In this document: positions 41,589-49,869 of the stretch, piece by piece
Position numbering within the stretch: position 1 is the stretch's first letter
How the letters are laid out: each line of letters opens with the position of its first letter
Assembly: GCF_001412595.2 (NCBI RefSeq)
Contig: NZ_CP012640.2
Span: 4,278,001 to 4,342,000, forward strand
Direction: 5' to 3'
Origin: Massilia sp. WG5
GTDB lineage: Bacteria > Pseudomonadota > Gammaproteobacteria > Burkholderiales > Burkholderiaceae_D
DNA: 64,000 nucleotides
Made by a program: the position numbers and the translations under genes
The notes under the pieces: model-generated
The model's database searches: none
What the model was told of the DNA's origin: nothing
Seen by the model: the letters and a program-made list of their open reading frames with translations, nothing else

Positions 41589-41619
41589 ACTGCAGCCTGA
41601 GCCGGAGCAGCATACTGTT

Positions 41620-42066
41620 ATGGAAATCTGGGTCGATGCCGATGCCTGTCCGGGCGTGATCAAGGACATCCTGTTCCGCGTGGCCGAGCGCCTGCAACTG
41701 CAGGTGACGCTGATCGCCAACCAGCTGATCCGGGTGCCGGGCTCGCGCTTCATCCGCGCGATCCAGGTGCCGAGCGGCGCGGACGTGGCCGATACCGAGA
41801 TCGTCGAGCGCCTGGCGCCGGGCGACCTGGTCGTCACCGGCGACATCCCGCTGGCGGCGCGCGTGCTGGAGAAGGGCGGCGACGCGCTGAATCCGCGCGG
41901 CGAGTTCTACACCAGGGACAATATCGCCCAGCAGCTGACGATGCGGGCCTTCATGGAAGAGTTGCGCAGCGGCGGTGTCGACACCGGCGGCCCGAGCGCC
42001 TTCAGCCAGGCCGACCGCCAGCAGTTTGCCAACGCTTTGGACCGCTATCTGGCACGGCGCCGCTAG
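41620..42066 (+). CDS. YaiI/YqxD family protein (DUF188)
   Basis: A 148-aa protein with the family start [17 protein letters not shown] and [15 protein letters not shown]. The fold is PIN-like and conserved Asp residues ([13 protein letters not shown]) suggest a nuclease, but no activity is established. I chose ATG 41620 from the family start; the frame extends upstream into ruvB only as a shadow. Probably co-transcribed with ruvB. Confidence 0.93.
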   Translation: MEIWVDADACPGVIKDILFRVAERLQLQVTLIANQLIRVPGSRFIRAIQVPSGADVADTEIVERLAPGDLVVTGDIPLAARVLEKGGDALNPRGEFYTRDNIAQQLTMRAFMEELRSGGVDTGGPSAFSQADRQQFANALDRYLARRR

Positions 42067-42080
42067 ATGGGCGACCGGGG

Positions 42081-42512
42081 CTATCCGGTCGACGAATGGA
42101 TCAGCGCCAGCACCGGTTCACGGCGCTCGCGACGGCGCAACGGGCGGTGGCGGCGGTGGAGTCCGGCCGGGTAGACGACGCTGAGGAACAGCAGCATGGT
42201 GAGGCACAGCAGGATCCCGCTGCCCCACAGCAGCGTAGGGTCGCTCCGCGTGGCCAGCATGGCGACGCTGGCGGCGGCGGGAACCAGCAGCAGCAGACCG
42301 CCGAGGGTGCGCGCCGGGCCGGAGTGGCGCATGCGCTTGCCGAACATGCCGATATACAGGAAGCTGAACGACACCAGCGCCAGCCCGGCCAGGCCGCCGA
42401 CGGCGCTCCAGGCCGGCATGCTGCCGGTCTGTTCGGATTGCGCCCCCACCAGTGGCGGTACGATGAAGACGAGTCCGCTCGCGCACAGGGCCAGCAAGCG
42501 CAGGACGATCAT
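42081..42512 (-). CDS. Small membrane protein of unknown function
   Basis: A 143-aa protein with four predicted transmembrane helices (about 4-24, 38-56, 70-88 and 94-114) and a strongly basic C-terminal tail (HRRHRPLRRRERR). No family recognised. GAAGGGGGA precedes the ATG at 42512. The hydrophobic pattern and good start favour this strand over the opposing ORF. Convergent with the YaiI gene, 14 bp apart. Confidence 0.7.
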   Translation of the reverse strand: MIVLRLLALCASGLVFIVPPLVGAQSEQTGSMPAWSAVGGLAGLALVSFSFLYIGMFGKRMRHSGPARTLGGLLLLVPAAASVAMLATRSDPTLLWGSGILLCLTMLLFLSVVYPAGLHRRHRPLRRRERREPVLALIHSSTG

Positions 42513-42599
42513 GACGATCCCCCTTCAGGATGGAAGTGGTGGTGTCGATTCACAAGGTTCATTCGGAAAGCGTGAAAGATGAATGTGCGGAGATTAACA

Positions 42600-44816
42600 T
42601 TAAGATAATTCTCGCGGCGCGCGCCTGAAGGCGCGGGCGGCGAAGTCGGCGCGCAGCCAGGGCATGGTGCCGCCGGCGAGCCAGGCGCCGATCGTCGTTC
42701 CCGGCACGGCTTTCGAAAACAGGTAGCCCTGGCCGTAATCGCAGCCGGCCTGCTTGAGCAGCTCGAGCTGTTCGGGCGTTTCGATGCCCTCGGCGATGAC
42801 CTTCATGCCGAGCTTGTGGGCCATGGTGACGATCGTTTCGCACAGGGCGTAGTCGGTGGTGCCGGCTTCGAGGTGCATCACGAAGGAGCGGTCGATCTTC
42901 AGGAACTGGAAGCGGAATTTCTTCAGGTAGGACAGGGACGAGTATCCGGTGCCGAAATCGTCCAGTGCCAGGTCCATGCCGTGCTCGGCGATCTGGCGCA
43001 GCTGCTGGGCCACGAGCGGATTATTGTCGAGCAGCATGCCCTCGGTGACCTCGACCACGAGCGTGTGCGCCGGCAGCCTGGCGTTGCTGGCCATCTGAAA
43101 ACAGCGTTCGCAGGCTTCGCGCCCGGCCAGCAGCTGGACCGGGGAAACGTTGATGCCCACTTGCAGGATAGCGCCATGCTGTTGCTTCCAGGCGACGACG
43201 TCGCGCACTACCGTCTCGAAGATCTGCTCGCCCAACTCCACGATCAGGCCGTTTTCCTCGCACAGCGGAATGAATTCGGCCGGGCCGATCATGCCGCGCT
43301 GCGAATGCGTCCAGCGCACCAGCGACTCGGCCTTCTTCAGTGCGCCGGTGTCCAGGTCGACGATGGGCTGGTAGTGGACGTCCAGGCTGTGTTCGTCCAT
43401 CGCGCTGCGCAAGTCCTTGATCAGCTGCCGGCGCGCCTGGGCGCGCTCCTGCATCACATGCGAGAAATAGGTGTAGCGGTTGCGGCCCTGCTGCTTGGCC
43501 ACGTACATCGCCTGGTCGGCATGCTTGATCAGGCTTTCCATGTCGGCGGCGTCGCGCGGGTAATGCGTGATCCCGATGCTCGCCGACAGGTGCAGGGTCT
43601 CGTCGCCCATGGTGAAGGGACGGGCCATGGCCTGGATGATGGATTGCGCGGTGCGGTCGACCGCGAAGGCCTCGTCATCCCGATGGTTGCGGCGTGATGC
43701 CAGCAGCACCGTGAATTCGTCGCCGCCGAGGCGCGCCACGGTGTCGCCGTCGCGCGTGCAGTCGAGCAGGCGCTGGGCCGCTTCGCGCAGGATCTCGTCG
43801 CCGGCCGAGTGGCCCAGGGTTTCGTTGACGTCCTTGAAGCGGTCGAGGTCGATCACCAGCAGGGTGAAGCGGCCGTCTTCGCGGTCGGCGCGGTGGATGG
43901 CCTGGGCCACGCGCTCCATGAACATCTGGCGGTTCGGCAAGCCCGTCAGGGTATCGTAGTTGCCCTGGCGCCAGGCCAGCTCTTCGGCGCGCTTGGTCTC
44001 GGTGATGTCGGTGCCGATCTCGATGTAGTTGCGCACCCGCCTGTCCGGGCCGTAGGCGGCGGTGATGGTGCGGTACTCGGCGATGACGTGGCCGTCCTTG
44101 TGGCGGCTCCACAGCTCGCCCTGCCATTGGCCGGTGGCGTGCAACCGCTCCCACAGGCGCGCGTCGAAGTCGATGTCGTCCAGGCCGGCGTTGTACACGC
44201 GCGGGGCCTTGCCGGCGATGTCGTCCAGGGTAAAGCCGCGCATCGCGGTGAAGGCCGGGTTCACGGTCTCGATGCGGCCCTCGGCATCGAGCACGGCGAT
44301 CGCTTCGTGGCTGTTCTGGAACAGCAGGGAACCGAGTTCCAGCCGGTGCCGGTTGCGCACGAGTTCAGTGACGTCGTGCACGACGCCCATCAGCAGGCGG
44401 CAGGCGCCGTCCGCGTCGATCACGGGCGAGACGGTGACATCGCCCGTCCTGGTGCCGATCGGGTAGGTCGAGACCTCCTGCCAGCGCACCACCTGGCGGG
44501 TGGCGATGGCCTCACGGTATTTCGACTTCACCAGCGCCAGCGAGGCGGGCGGGATGATCTCGTCGACTTCCTTGCCCACCACCGCGGAAACAGGCAGGCC
44601 GGTGGCGAGGGTGAAGCGCTCGTTGACCGCGGAAAAGCGGTAACGGTCGCCGTCCAGCACCTCGAGAAAGAAGATGACGTCGGCGACGTGCTCGAACAGG
44701 TAGGTCAGGTAATGCAGCGGCACCGGCGGCGCATCGGCAGCCAGGTAGCGCGAGACCTGGCTCGACGCAGGGGGCGAATCCGCTGGAACCGGCGGGCCGC
44801 CGGACGGGTTTGCCAT
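42600..44816 (-). CDS. PAS-PAS-GGDEF-EAL cyclic-di-GMP protein
   Basis: A 738-aa cytoplasmic signalling protein: two PAS domains (~35-155 and ~165-280), a GGDEF diguanylate cyclase (~290-455) with intact GGDEF and an RxxD inhibitory site (RDGD) five residues before it, and an EAL phosphodiesterase (~465-715). The EAL signature reads ESL, but the catalytic set looks complete: the Asn in NVSP, EVTEG, DDFGTG, KIDRSF, AEGIET and the late Gln in GQGYLF. It may therefore make or degrade c-di-GMP depending on PAS input. No transmembrane segment is seen, so a cytoplasmic signal is likely. Confidence 0.95.
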   Translation of the reverse strand: MANPSGGPPVPADSPPASSQVSRYLAADAPPVPLHYLTYLFEHVADVIFFLEVLDGDRYRFSAVNERFTLATGLPVSAVVGKEVDEIIPPASLALVKSKYREAIATRQVVRWQEVSTYPIGTRTGDVTVSPVIDADGACRLLMGVVHDVTELVRNRHRLELGSLLFQNSHEAIAVLDAEGRIETVNPAFTAMRGFTLDDIAGKAPRVYNAGLDDIDFDARLWERLHATGQWQGELWSRHKDGHVIAEYRTITAAYGPDRRVRNYIEIGTDITETKRAEELAWRQGNYDTLTGLPNRQMFMERVAQAIHRADREDGRFTLLVIDLDRFKDVNETLGHSAGDEILREAAQRLLDCTRDGDTVARLGGDEFTVLLASRRNHRDDEAFAVDRTAQSIIQAMARPFTMGDETLHLSASIGITHYPRDAADMESLIKHADQAMYVAKQQGRNRYTYFSHVMQERAQARRQLIKDLRSAMDEHSLDVHYQPIVDLDTGALKKAESLVRWTHSQRGMIGPAEFIPLCEENGLIVELGEQIFETVVRDVVAWKQQHGAILQVGINVSPVQLLAGREACERCFQMASNARLPAHTLVVEVTEGMLLDNNPLVAQQLRQIAEHGMDLALDDFGTGYSSLSYLKKFRFQFLKIDRSFVMHLEAGTTDYALCETIVTMAHKLGMKVIAEGIETPEQLELLKQAGCDYGQGYLFSKAVPGTTIGAWLAGGTMPWLRADFAARAFRRAPRELS

Positions 44817-44924
44817 CGCTGTCTGTCTCCCTCCACATGGTTGAAGGAAGTGTAGCGCAGATCACGCATGGCCCGGCGCAGGGTTCTGATGCACCGGGCC
44901 GGTGCGTTCGCCCCCGTCAGCGGC

Positions 44925-45371
44925 TTACTCCTGGCGCAGCCAGACCTGCGAGCGGCCGAACATCGGCACGCCGATATAGCCGCGCACCTCGACCTTCTTG
45001 CCGCCTTCGCGCACCATCAGCTTGCTCTTGTAGACCTTGCCGTTCTTCGGATCGAGGATCTCGCCGCCGGTGTACTCGTCGCCGGTCTTCTTCAGGCCGG
45101 AGACGATGGTCATGCCGACGATCGGCTGGTCCTTGCGCGCATCGGTGCACAGCACGCATTTCGGATTCTGCTCTTCATCCGCCGTGCGGAACAGCTTCTC
45201 GATCTTGCCCTGCAGCTCGCCGTGGTTATCGGTGATGCGGATCAGCGCGGTCGGCTTGCCCGAGCTGTCGTCGATGGTCTTCCACAGCCCGACCGGCGAA
45301 CCGTCCTGCGCCCATGCGAGCGGGGCGGCAAGAACGGCGGCAATCAGTGAAGCCTTGATGAGGGTGCGCAT
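44925..45371 (-). CDS. Exported DUF2147 protein
   Basis: A 148-aa periplasmic protein with a signal peptide (MRTLIKASLIAAVLAAPLAWA, cleavage before QDGSP). The DUF2147 core includes GLWKTIDD near the N-terminus and the CVLC pair (~73-76). A lipocalin-like beta-barrel fold is likely; function unknown. GGAGA lies before the ATG. It is divergent from the amidohydrolase gene. Confidence 0.92.
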   Translation of the reverse strand: MRTLIKASLIAAVLAAPLAWAQDGSPVGLWKTIDDSSGKPTALIRITDNHGELQGKIEKLFRTADEEQNPKCVLCTDARKDQPIVGMTIVSGLKKTGDEYTGGEILDPKNGKVYKSKLMVREGGKKVEVRGYIGVPMFGRSQVWLRQE

Positions 45372-45563
45372 GGTGTCTCCGGTGTTGTTGGAATAGTGAT
45401 AGGCAGCTGGAGTGTAGCAAACAGTACGGTCGTTCGGTAAACAGCCTGACGGAAATTCTTGCAGATGACATTTGTCACCTGAAACTGATGGCAGCCGCGC
45501 CTGTCGCGGCAGGCGCCGTTTCCCGATACTGGCGGCATACCAACCAACGACAAGGGAAGAAAA

Positions 45564-47372
45564 ATGAAAACGACCATCCTGGCTTCGCTGCTTCTGTCCG
45601 CCGGCCTGGCCAGTTCCGCCGCCGTCGCCGGCACCACCCTAGTGCAGGACGTACGCATGTTCGACGGCAAGAGCGCGCACGAGCACCGCTCGGTGCTGGT
45701 GCGCGACGGCCTCATCGTGGACGCCGACTACCGTGGCGCGCTGCCCTCCGGCGCCCGCGTGGTGGACGGCAAGGGCCGCACCCTGCTGCCGGGCCTGATC
45801 GACGCCCACGTCCACACCTGGCAGCACTTCGAGCTGCCGCTGGTATTCGGCGTGACCACGCAGGTCGACATGTTCACCGGCGTGCCGGTCATGCAGCGGA
45901 TCAGGAAGGCGATGGCGGAAGGCCGCAACCAGGGGGAGGCCGACGTGTTCTCGGCAGGCACCCTGGTCACCGCGCCGGGCGGCCATGGCACCGAGTACCC
46001 GGTGCCGATCCCGACGCTGGAAAACGGCGGCGACGCCCAGGCCTTCGTCGACGCCCGCATCGCCGAGGGCTCGCACTTCATCAAGGTCGTGATGGAAGAC
46101 GGCTTCGGCGACCACCACTTCAACAGCCTCGACCTTCCCACCGTGAAAGCCGTGATCGGCGCCGCCCACAAGCGCGGCAAGCTGGCCGTGGTCCATATCA
46201 GCACCCTGGACAATGCGCGCGCCGCGCTGGAGGCCGGGGCCGACGGCCTGGCCCACCTGTTCGTCGCTGCGAAGCTGTCGCAGGAACAGGCGGACAGCCT
46301 GGCGCGGCTGGCCCAGGCCAGGGGCGCCTTCGTGGTGCCGACCTTCTCGGTCCTGGAAAGCATCGCCGGCGTGAAGCCGCGCGACCTGCTCGACGATCCG
46401 CAGGTGGCGGACCTGCTCGACCGCGAAGAGCGCGGCGCCCTGCAGACCGGCTACGGCCCGGCGCCGCGTCCCGCCATCCTGGCCGCGCCGAAGATGGTGA
46501 CGGCGGCGCTGCGCCGCGCCGGCGTGCCCATCCTGGCCGGTACCGATGCCGGCAATGCGGGCACCCAGTACGGCGCCAGCCTGCACCACGAGCTGGCGGC
46601 GCTGGTCGACGCCGGCCTGAGCCCGCGCGAAGCGCTGGTGGCGGCCACCAGCGCGCCGGCGCGCGCCTTCGGCCTGGGCAAGCGCGGCCGGATCGCCGCC
46701 GGCTACAAGGCCGACCTGGTGCTGGTCGAGGGCAATCCGCTGCAGGACATCGGCGCGACCCGCCGCATCGTCGAGGTGTGGAAGGACGGCGAGAGCACGG
46801 CACCGATCCGCGAAGCCCAGCGCCGCCACGTGGCGCAGGAGAACGCCGCGAAGGGCACGCAGCCGCTCGCGCTGCCGCCCGATGGCAGGATCACCCTGCT
46901 GAAGGACGGCAAGCTGGCCAGCCCCTTCGGCACCGGCTGGTTCCCGTCCACCGACAAGTTCGCCGGCGGCGTCTCGACCGTCAGCCTGGATGCGCAGGCG
47001 GCCGGCGAAGGCGGCGCGGCGGTGGCCATCGACGCCCACGTCAAGCCCGGCTTCGCCTATCCCTGGGCCGGCGCGGCCTTCATGCCCGGCGACCAGCCGA
47101 TGCTGGGGGCGGACCTGAGCGCGGCGAAGGTGATCCGCTTCCGCGTGCGCGGCGACGGCCGCAAGTACATGCTGACGCTGGCCTCGACCGGCATGACGAT
47201 TCCGCGCAGCGTGCCCTTCGACACCGGCGCCGAGTGGCAGGAAGTGGCGATCCCCTTCAGCGCCTTCGCCGGGGTCGATCCGGCGGCGGTGACCATGATA
47301 GGATTCAATGCTGGACCGCAGCCTGGCGACTACCGCTTCGAGATCGCCGACGTTCGCCTGGTCGACCGCTGA
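45564..47372 (+). CDS. Exported amidohydrolase with C-terminal CIA30-like domain
   Basis: A 602-aa exported enzyme: signal peptide (MKTTILASLLLSAGLASSAAVA), an amidohydrolase TIM barrel at ~40-435 and a CIA30-like beta-sandwich at ~440-600. Metal ligands are visible: HxH in DAHVHTW, the Lys in FIKVVMEDG, a His in VVHIST, a His in LAHLF and the Asp in AGTDAGN. Substrate may be a cyclic dipeptide or related amide (prolidase/imidazolonepropionase-like group). The CIA30 part may bind a partner or carbohydrate. GGGAAGAAAA lies before the ATG. The two-component pair follows after 24 bp. Confidence 0.88.
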   Translation: MKTTILASLLLSAGLASSAAVAGTTLVQDVRMFDGKSAHEHRSVLVRDGLIVDADYRGALPSGARVVDGKGRTLLPGLIDAHVHTWQHFELPLVFGVTTQVDMFTGVPVMQRIRKAMAEGRNQGEADVFSAGTLVTAPGGHGTEYPVPIPTLENGGDAQAFVDARIAEGSHFIKVVMEDGFGDHHFNSLDLPTVKAVIGAAHKRGKLAVVHISTLDNARAALEAGADGLAHLFVAAKLSQEQADSLARLAQARGAFVVPTFSVLESIAGVKPRDLLDDPQVADLLDREERGALQTGYGPAPRPAILAAPKMVTAALRRAGVPILAGTDAGNAGTQYGASLHHELAALVDAGLSPREALVAATSAPARAFGLGKRGRIAAGYKADLVLVEGNPLQDIGATRRIVEVWKDGESTAPIREAQRRHVAQENAAKGTQPLALPPDGRITLLKDGKLASPFGTGWFPSTDKFAGGVSTVSLDAQAAGEGGAAVAIDAHVKPGFAYPWAGAAFMPGDQPMLGADLSAAKVIRFRVRGDGRKYMLTLASTGMTIPRSVPFDTGAEWQEVAIPFSAFAGVDPAAVTMIGFNAGPQPGDYRFEIADVRLVDR

Positions 47373-47396
47373 TAACGATTACAAAGACGACGAGCG

Positions 47397-48530
47397 ATGC
47401 AGACTCTCAAGCGCGTACTGGCCGGGCCCTGGGTGCCGCCGGACATGGGCAAGCTGCCCTACCTGTGGGCGACGTCCCTGGCCTTCCTGCTGTTTAAGTA
47501 CTTCTACAGCGCGGTCAGCGCCTTCGAGCTGGCCATGCTGGGCATCAGCGTGCTGCTGTTCCTGCCGCTCTACCTGTTCAGCTTCTGGGCCGGCGGCCGC
47601 AGCGCGGTCCTGTGCATCCTGGCGGCCTGCCTGTTCGGGATCCTGTGGGCGCCGCACAACTCGGGCGCCGGCACCTTCTTCATCTTTGCCGCCGGCATGT
47701 GCGGACGCCTGGCGCCGGGGCGCAACGCGCCGCGCATGCTGGCCCTGGTGCTGGCGCTGGCCACGGCCACCGGCTACCTGTTGGCGCAGAACGGCATCGC
47801 CTTCCTGCTGGCGCCCTGGGCGGTCGGCCTGTCGGTCGGCGTGGCCTCGATCATGGAAGGCGGCCTGCGGGCTTCGCGCCGCCAGTTGCTGCGCAAGCAG
47901 GAAGAGGTCGAGCACATCGCCCGCATCGCCGAGCGCGAACGCATCTCGCGCGACCTGCACGACCTGCTTGGCCACTCGCTGTCGCTGATCGCCCTGAAGG
48001 CCGAGCTGGCAAACAAGCTGGCCGGGCGCGACCTCGATGCCTGCCGGCGCGAGATCGCCGACATCGAATCGACCGCGCGCCGCGCCCTGGCCGAAGTGAG
48101 GACGGCGGTGACCGGCTACCGCGACAGCGGCCTGCCGGGCGCCCTGGCCAGCGCCCGCGCCAGCCTGGCCGCAGCCGGCGTCGCCTTGCGCGAGGAGGTG
48201 CAGCCGCAGTTCCATCAGGGCGTGCTGGCGCCGGCCATCGAACACGTGCTGGCGCTGGCGCTGCGCGAAGCGGTGACGAATGTGGTGCGCCACGCCGGCG
48301 CGACCCGCTGCACGGTCAGGCTGGCGCTGGAAGAGGGCAGTGCGGTGCTGGGCGTATGCGATGACGGCCGCCGCCTGCGCGCCGGCGACGAGGTCCGCGT
48401 GGGGAATGGTCTCACGGGCATGCGCGAACGCGCGGCGGGCGCCGGCGGCGAACTGTCGATCGGCGTGGACGAGGGCCTGCGCCTGGAGCTGCGCCTGCCG
48501 ATCAAGGAAACCGAAGGAGAGACTGCATGA
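47397..48530 (+). CDS. DesK-type sensor histidine kinase
   Basis: A 377-aa inner-membrane kinase with five or six transmembrane helices in residues ~20-160, a HisKA_3 dimerisation domain with the phospho-acceptor His in RISRDLHDLLGHSLS (~188) and an HATPase domain (~270-370). In HisKA_3 kinases of the DesK type the membrane segments themselves often sense bilayer fluidity; that may apply here. The stop overlaps the regulator start (ATGA), so the pair is coupled. Confidence 0.93.
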   Translation: MQTLKRVLAGPWVPPDMGKLPYLWATSLAFLLFKYFYSAVSAFELAMLGISVLLFLPLYLFSFWAGGRSAVLCILAACLFGILWAPHNSGAGTFFIFAAGMCGRLAPGRNAPRMLALVLALATATGYLLAQNGIAFLLAPWAVGLSVGVASIMEGGLRASRRQLLRKQEEVEHIARIAERERISRDLHDLLGHSLSLIALKAELANKLAGRDLDACRREIADIESTARRALAEVRTAVTGYRDSGLPGALASARASLAAAGVALREEVQPQFHQGVLAPAIEHVLALALREAVTNVVRHAGATRCTVRLALEEGSAVLGVCDDGRRLRAGDEVRVGNGLTGMRERAAGAGGELSIGVDEGLRLELRLPIKETEGETA

Positions 48531-49132
48531 TTCGCATCGTTATCGCGGAAGACCAGGCCCTGGTGCTGGGCGCGCTGGCGGCCCTGCTCGGGCTCGAGGA
48601 CGACCTCGAGGTGGTGGGCGCGGCCGGCAACGGCAAGGAAGCGCTGGCGCTGTGCCGCGAGCTGCGGCCCGACATCGTGCTGACCGACGTCGAGATGCCG
48701 CAGATGACCGGCCTGGAACTGGCGGCGCAGCTGGCGGGACTCGGCCTGCCCGGCAGGGTCGTGATCGTGACGACCTTCGCGCGCAGCGGCTACCTGCGGC
48801 GTGCGCTGGAGGCCGGGGTGCGCGGCTACCTGCTGAAGGATGCGCCGGCCGAGAACCTGGCGGCGGCGATCCGCGTCGTCCACGGCGGCGGGCGGGCGAT
48901 CGCGCCCGAGCTGGCGCTGGAGAGCTGGAGCGCGGGCCAGGACCCGCTGTCCGACCGCGAGCGCCAGGTATTGCGCCTGGCCGGCGAGGGCAAGACCAGC
49001 GGCGAGATCGCGAAGCTGGTGCACTTGTCCGAGGGCACGGTGCGCAACTACCTGTCCGAGGCGATCAGCAAGCTGAACGCCGGGAACCGTATCGAGGCCT
49101 ACCGGATGGCGCGCAACGCGGGCTGGCTCTAG
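48527..49132 (+). CDS. NarL/DesR-type response regulator
   Basis: A 201-aa regulator with a receiver domain (~1-120, phospho-acceptor Asp in DIVLTDVEMP, ~52) and a LuxR-type helix-turn-helix (~135-200, with LSDRERQVLRLAGEG and SEGTVRNYLSEAIS). It is the partner of the DesK-type kinase with which it overlaps by 4 bp. Targets are unknown; in related pairs a nearby gene is often controlled. Confidence 0.94.
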   Translation: MIRIVIAEDQALVLGALAALLGLEDDLEVVGAAGNGKEALALCRELRPDIVLTDVEMPQMTGLELAAQLAGLGLPGRVVIVTTFARSGYLRRALEAGVRGYLLKDAPAENLAAAIRVVHGGGRAIAPELALESWSAGQDPLSDRERQVLRLAGEGKTSGEIAKLVHLSEGTVRNYLSEAISKLNAGNRIEAYRMARNAGWL

Positions 49133-49244
49133 CGAGCGCACATGCGGCGTGCATCAATATCGACGCCGCCGCCGTCCGTATGCTGCACATGGCAGACCGA
49201 AGCCCGGTCCGCGTCCCACACGACACGATTCCCTAGGACATGCC

Positions 49245-49817
49245 ATGAACCGGAACAGCCCGATCAAACAATTCGCAGCCGCAATACTGTGCGCCGCCAG
49301 CCTGTCGGCCGGCGCACAGACGCTCACCTTCACCGGGATCGGCGATCTCGGCCCCTATCCCGAGTCCTGGACCGAAAGCGGCTTCATCATCACCTCGCTG
49401 GCGCCGCCGCCGGCTGGGCCGCACCTGCACGCGGGCGACGACAATCTGCTGCTGCACAGCCAGGAAGGGTCCTCGCCCTACCAGATCCGGCGCCTGGACG
49501 GCGGCGCTTTCGACTTCCTGGGCTTCGACTACAGCGGCGGCGACTCCGTGTTCGTCACCGACACCGGCGCCAGCTTCACGATCCCCGGCGACCAGCCCAT
49601 GGCCCACTTCACGATGTCCGCGGCCTTCCAGAACGTCAGCTACGTGAACTGGATCATGAACACGCCGGGCGACGAGGGACCGTTCTTCGAGCAGTGGGGG
49701 ACGATCGACAACGTCGTCCTCAGCGTGCCGGAACCTTCGCAAACGGCGATGCTGGGGCTGGGGCTGTGCGGCCTGCTGCTGCGCGCCCGGCGGAGCCGCC
49801 GCCTGAGCCGCAAATAA
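49245..49817 (+). CDS. PEP-CTERM sorting-domain protein
   Basis: A 190-aa exported protein with a signal peptide (MNRNSPIKQFAAAILCAASL, cleavage near GAQ) and the C-terminal PEP-CTERM signal: VPEPSQTAMLGLGLCGLLL followed by the basic RARRSRRLSRK. Such proteins are cut at the PEP motif by an exosortase and move to the surface or exopolysaccharide. The middle (~25-160) is Gly/Asp/aromatic-rich with a beta-sandwich look and a repeated FDFLGFDYSGGD-type motif. ATG 49245 gives a clean signal peptide. The exosortase is not in the window. Confidence 0.9.
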   Translation: MNRNSPIKQFAAAILCAASLSAGAQTLTFTGIGDLGPYPESWTESGFIITSLAPPPAGPHLHAGDDNLLLHSQEGSSPYQIRRLDGGAFDFLGFDYSGGDSVFVTDTGASFTIPGDQPMAHFTMSAAFQNVSYVNWIMNTPGDEGPFFEQWGTIDNVVLSVPEPSQTAMLGLGLCGLLLRARRSRRLSRK

Positions 49818-49854
49818 AAAGCCGCGCCGGGCTGGGCCCTGGCGCGGCTTTTTC
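49817..49854. terminator. Terminator between the PEP-CTERM gene and valS
   Basis: AGCCGCGCC (49821-49829) with GGCGCGGCT (49842-49850), loop of 12 nt, Ts on both strands. Serves convergent genes. Confidence 0.85.
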
Positions 49855-49869
49855 ATGCGCGGCCGACGA

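Noticed and set aside
42096..42575. A 159-aa plus-strand ORF overlapping the small membrane protein
   Set aside because: It is Gln/His/Ala-rich shadow sequence; the minus-strand ORF has four hydrophobic helices and a ribosome binding site.
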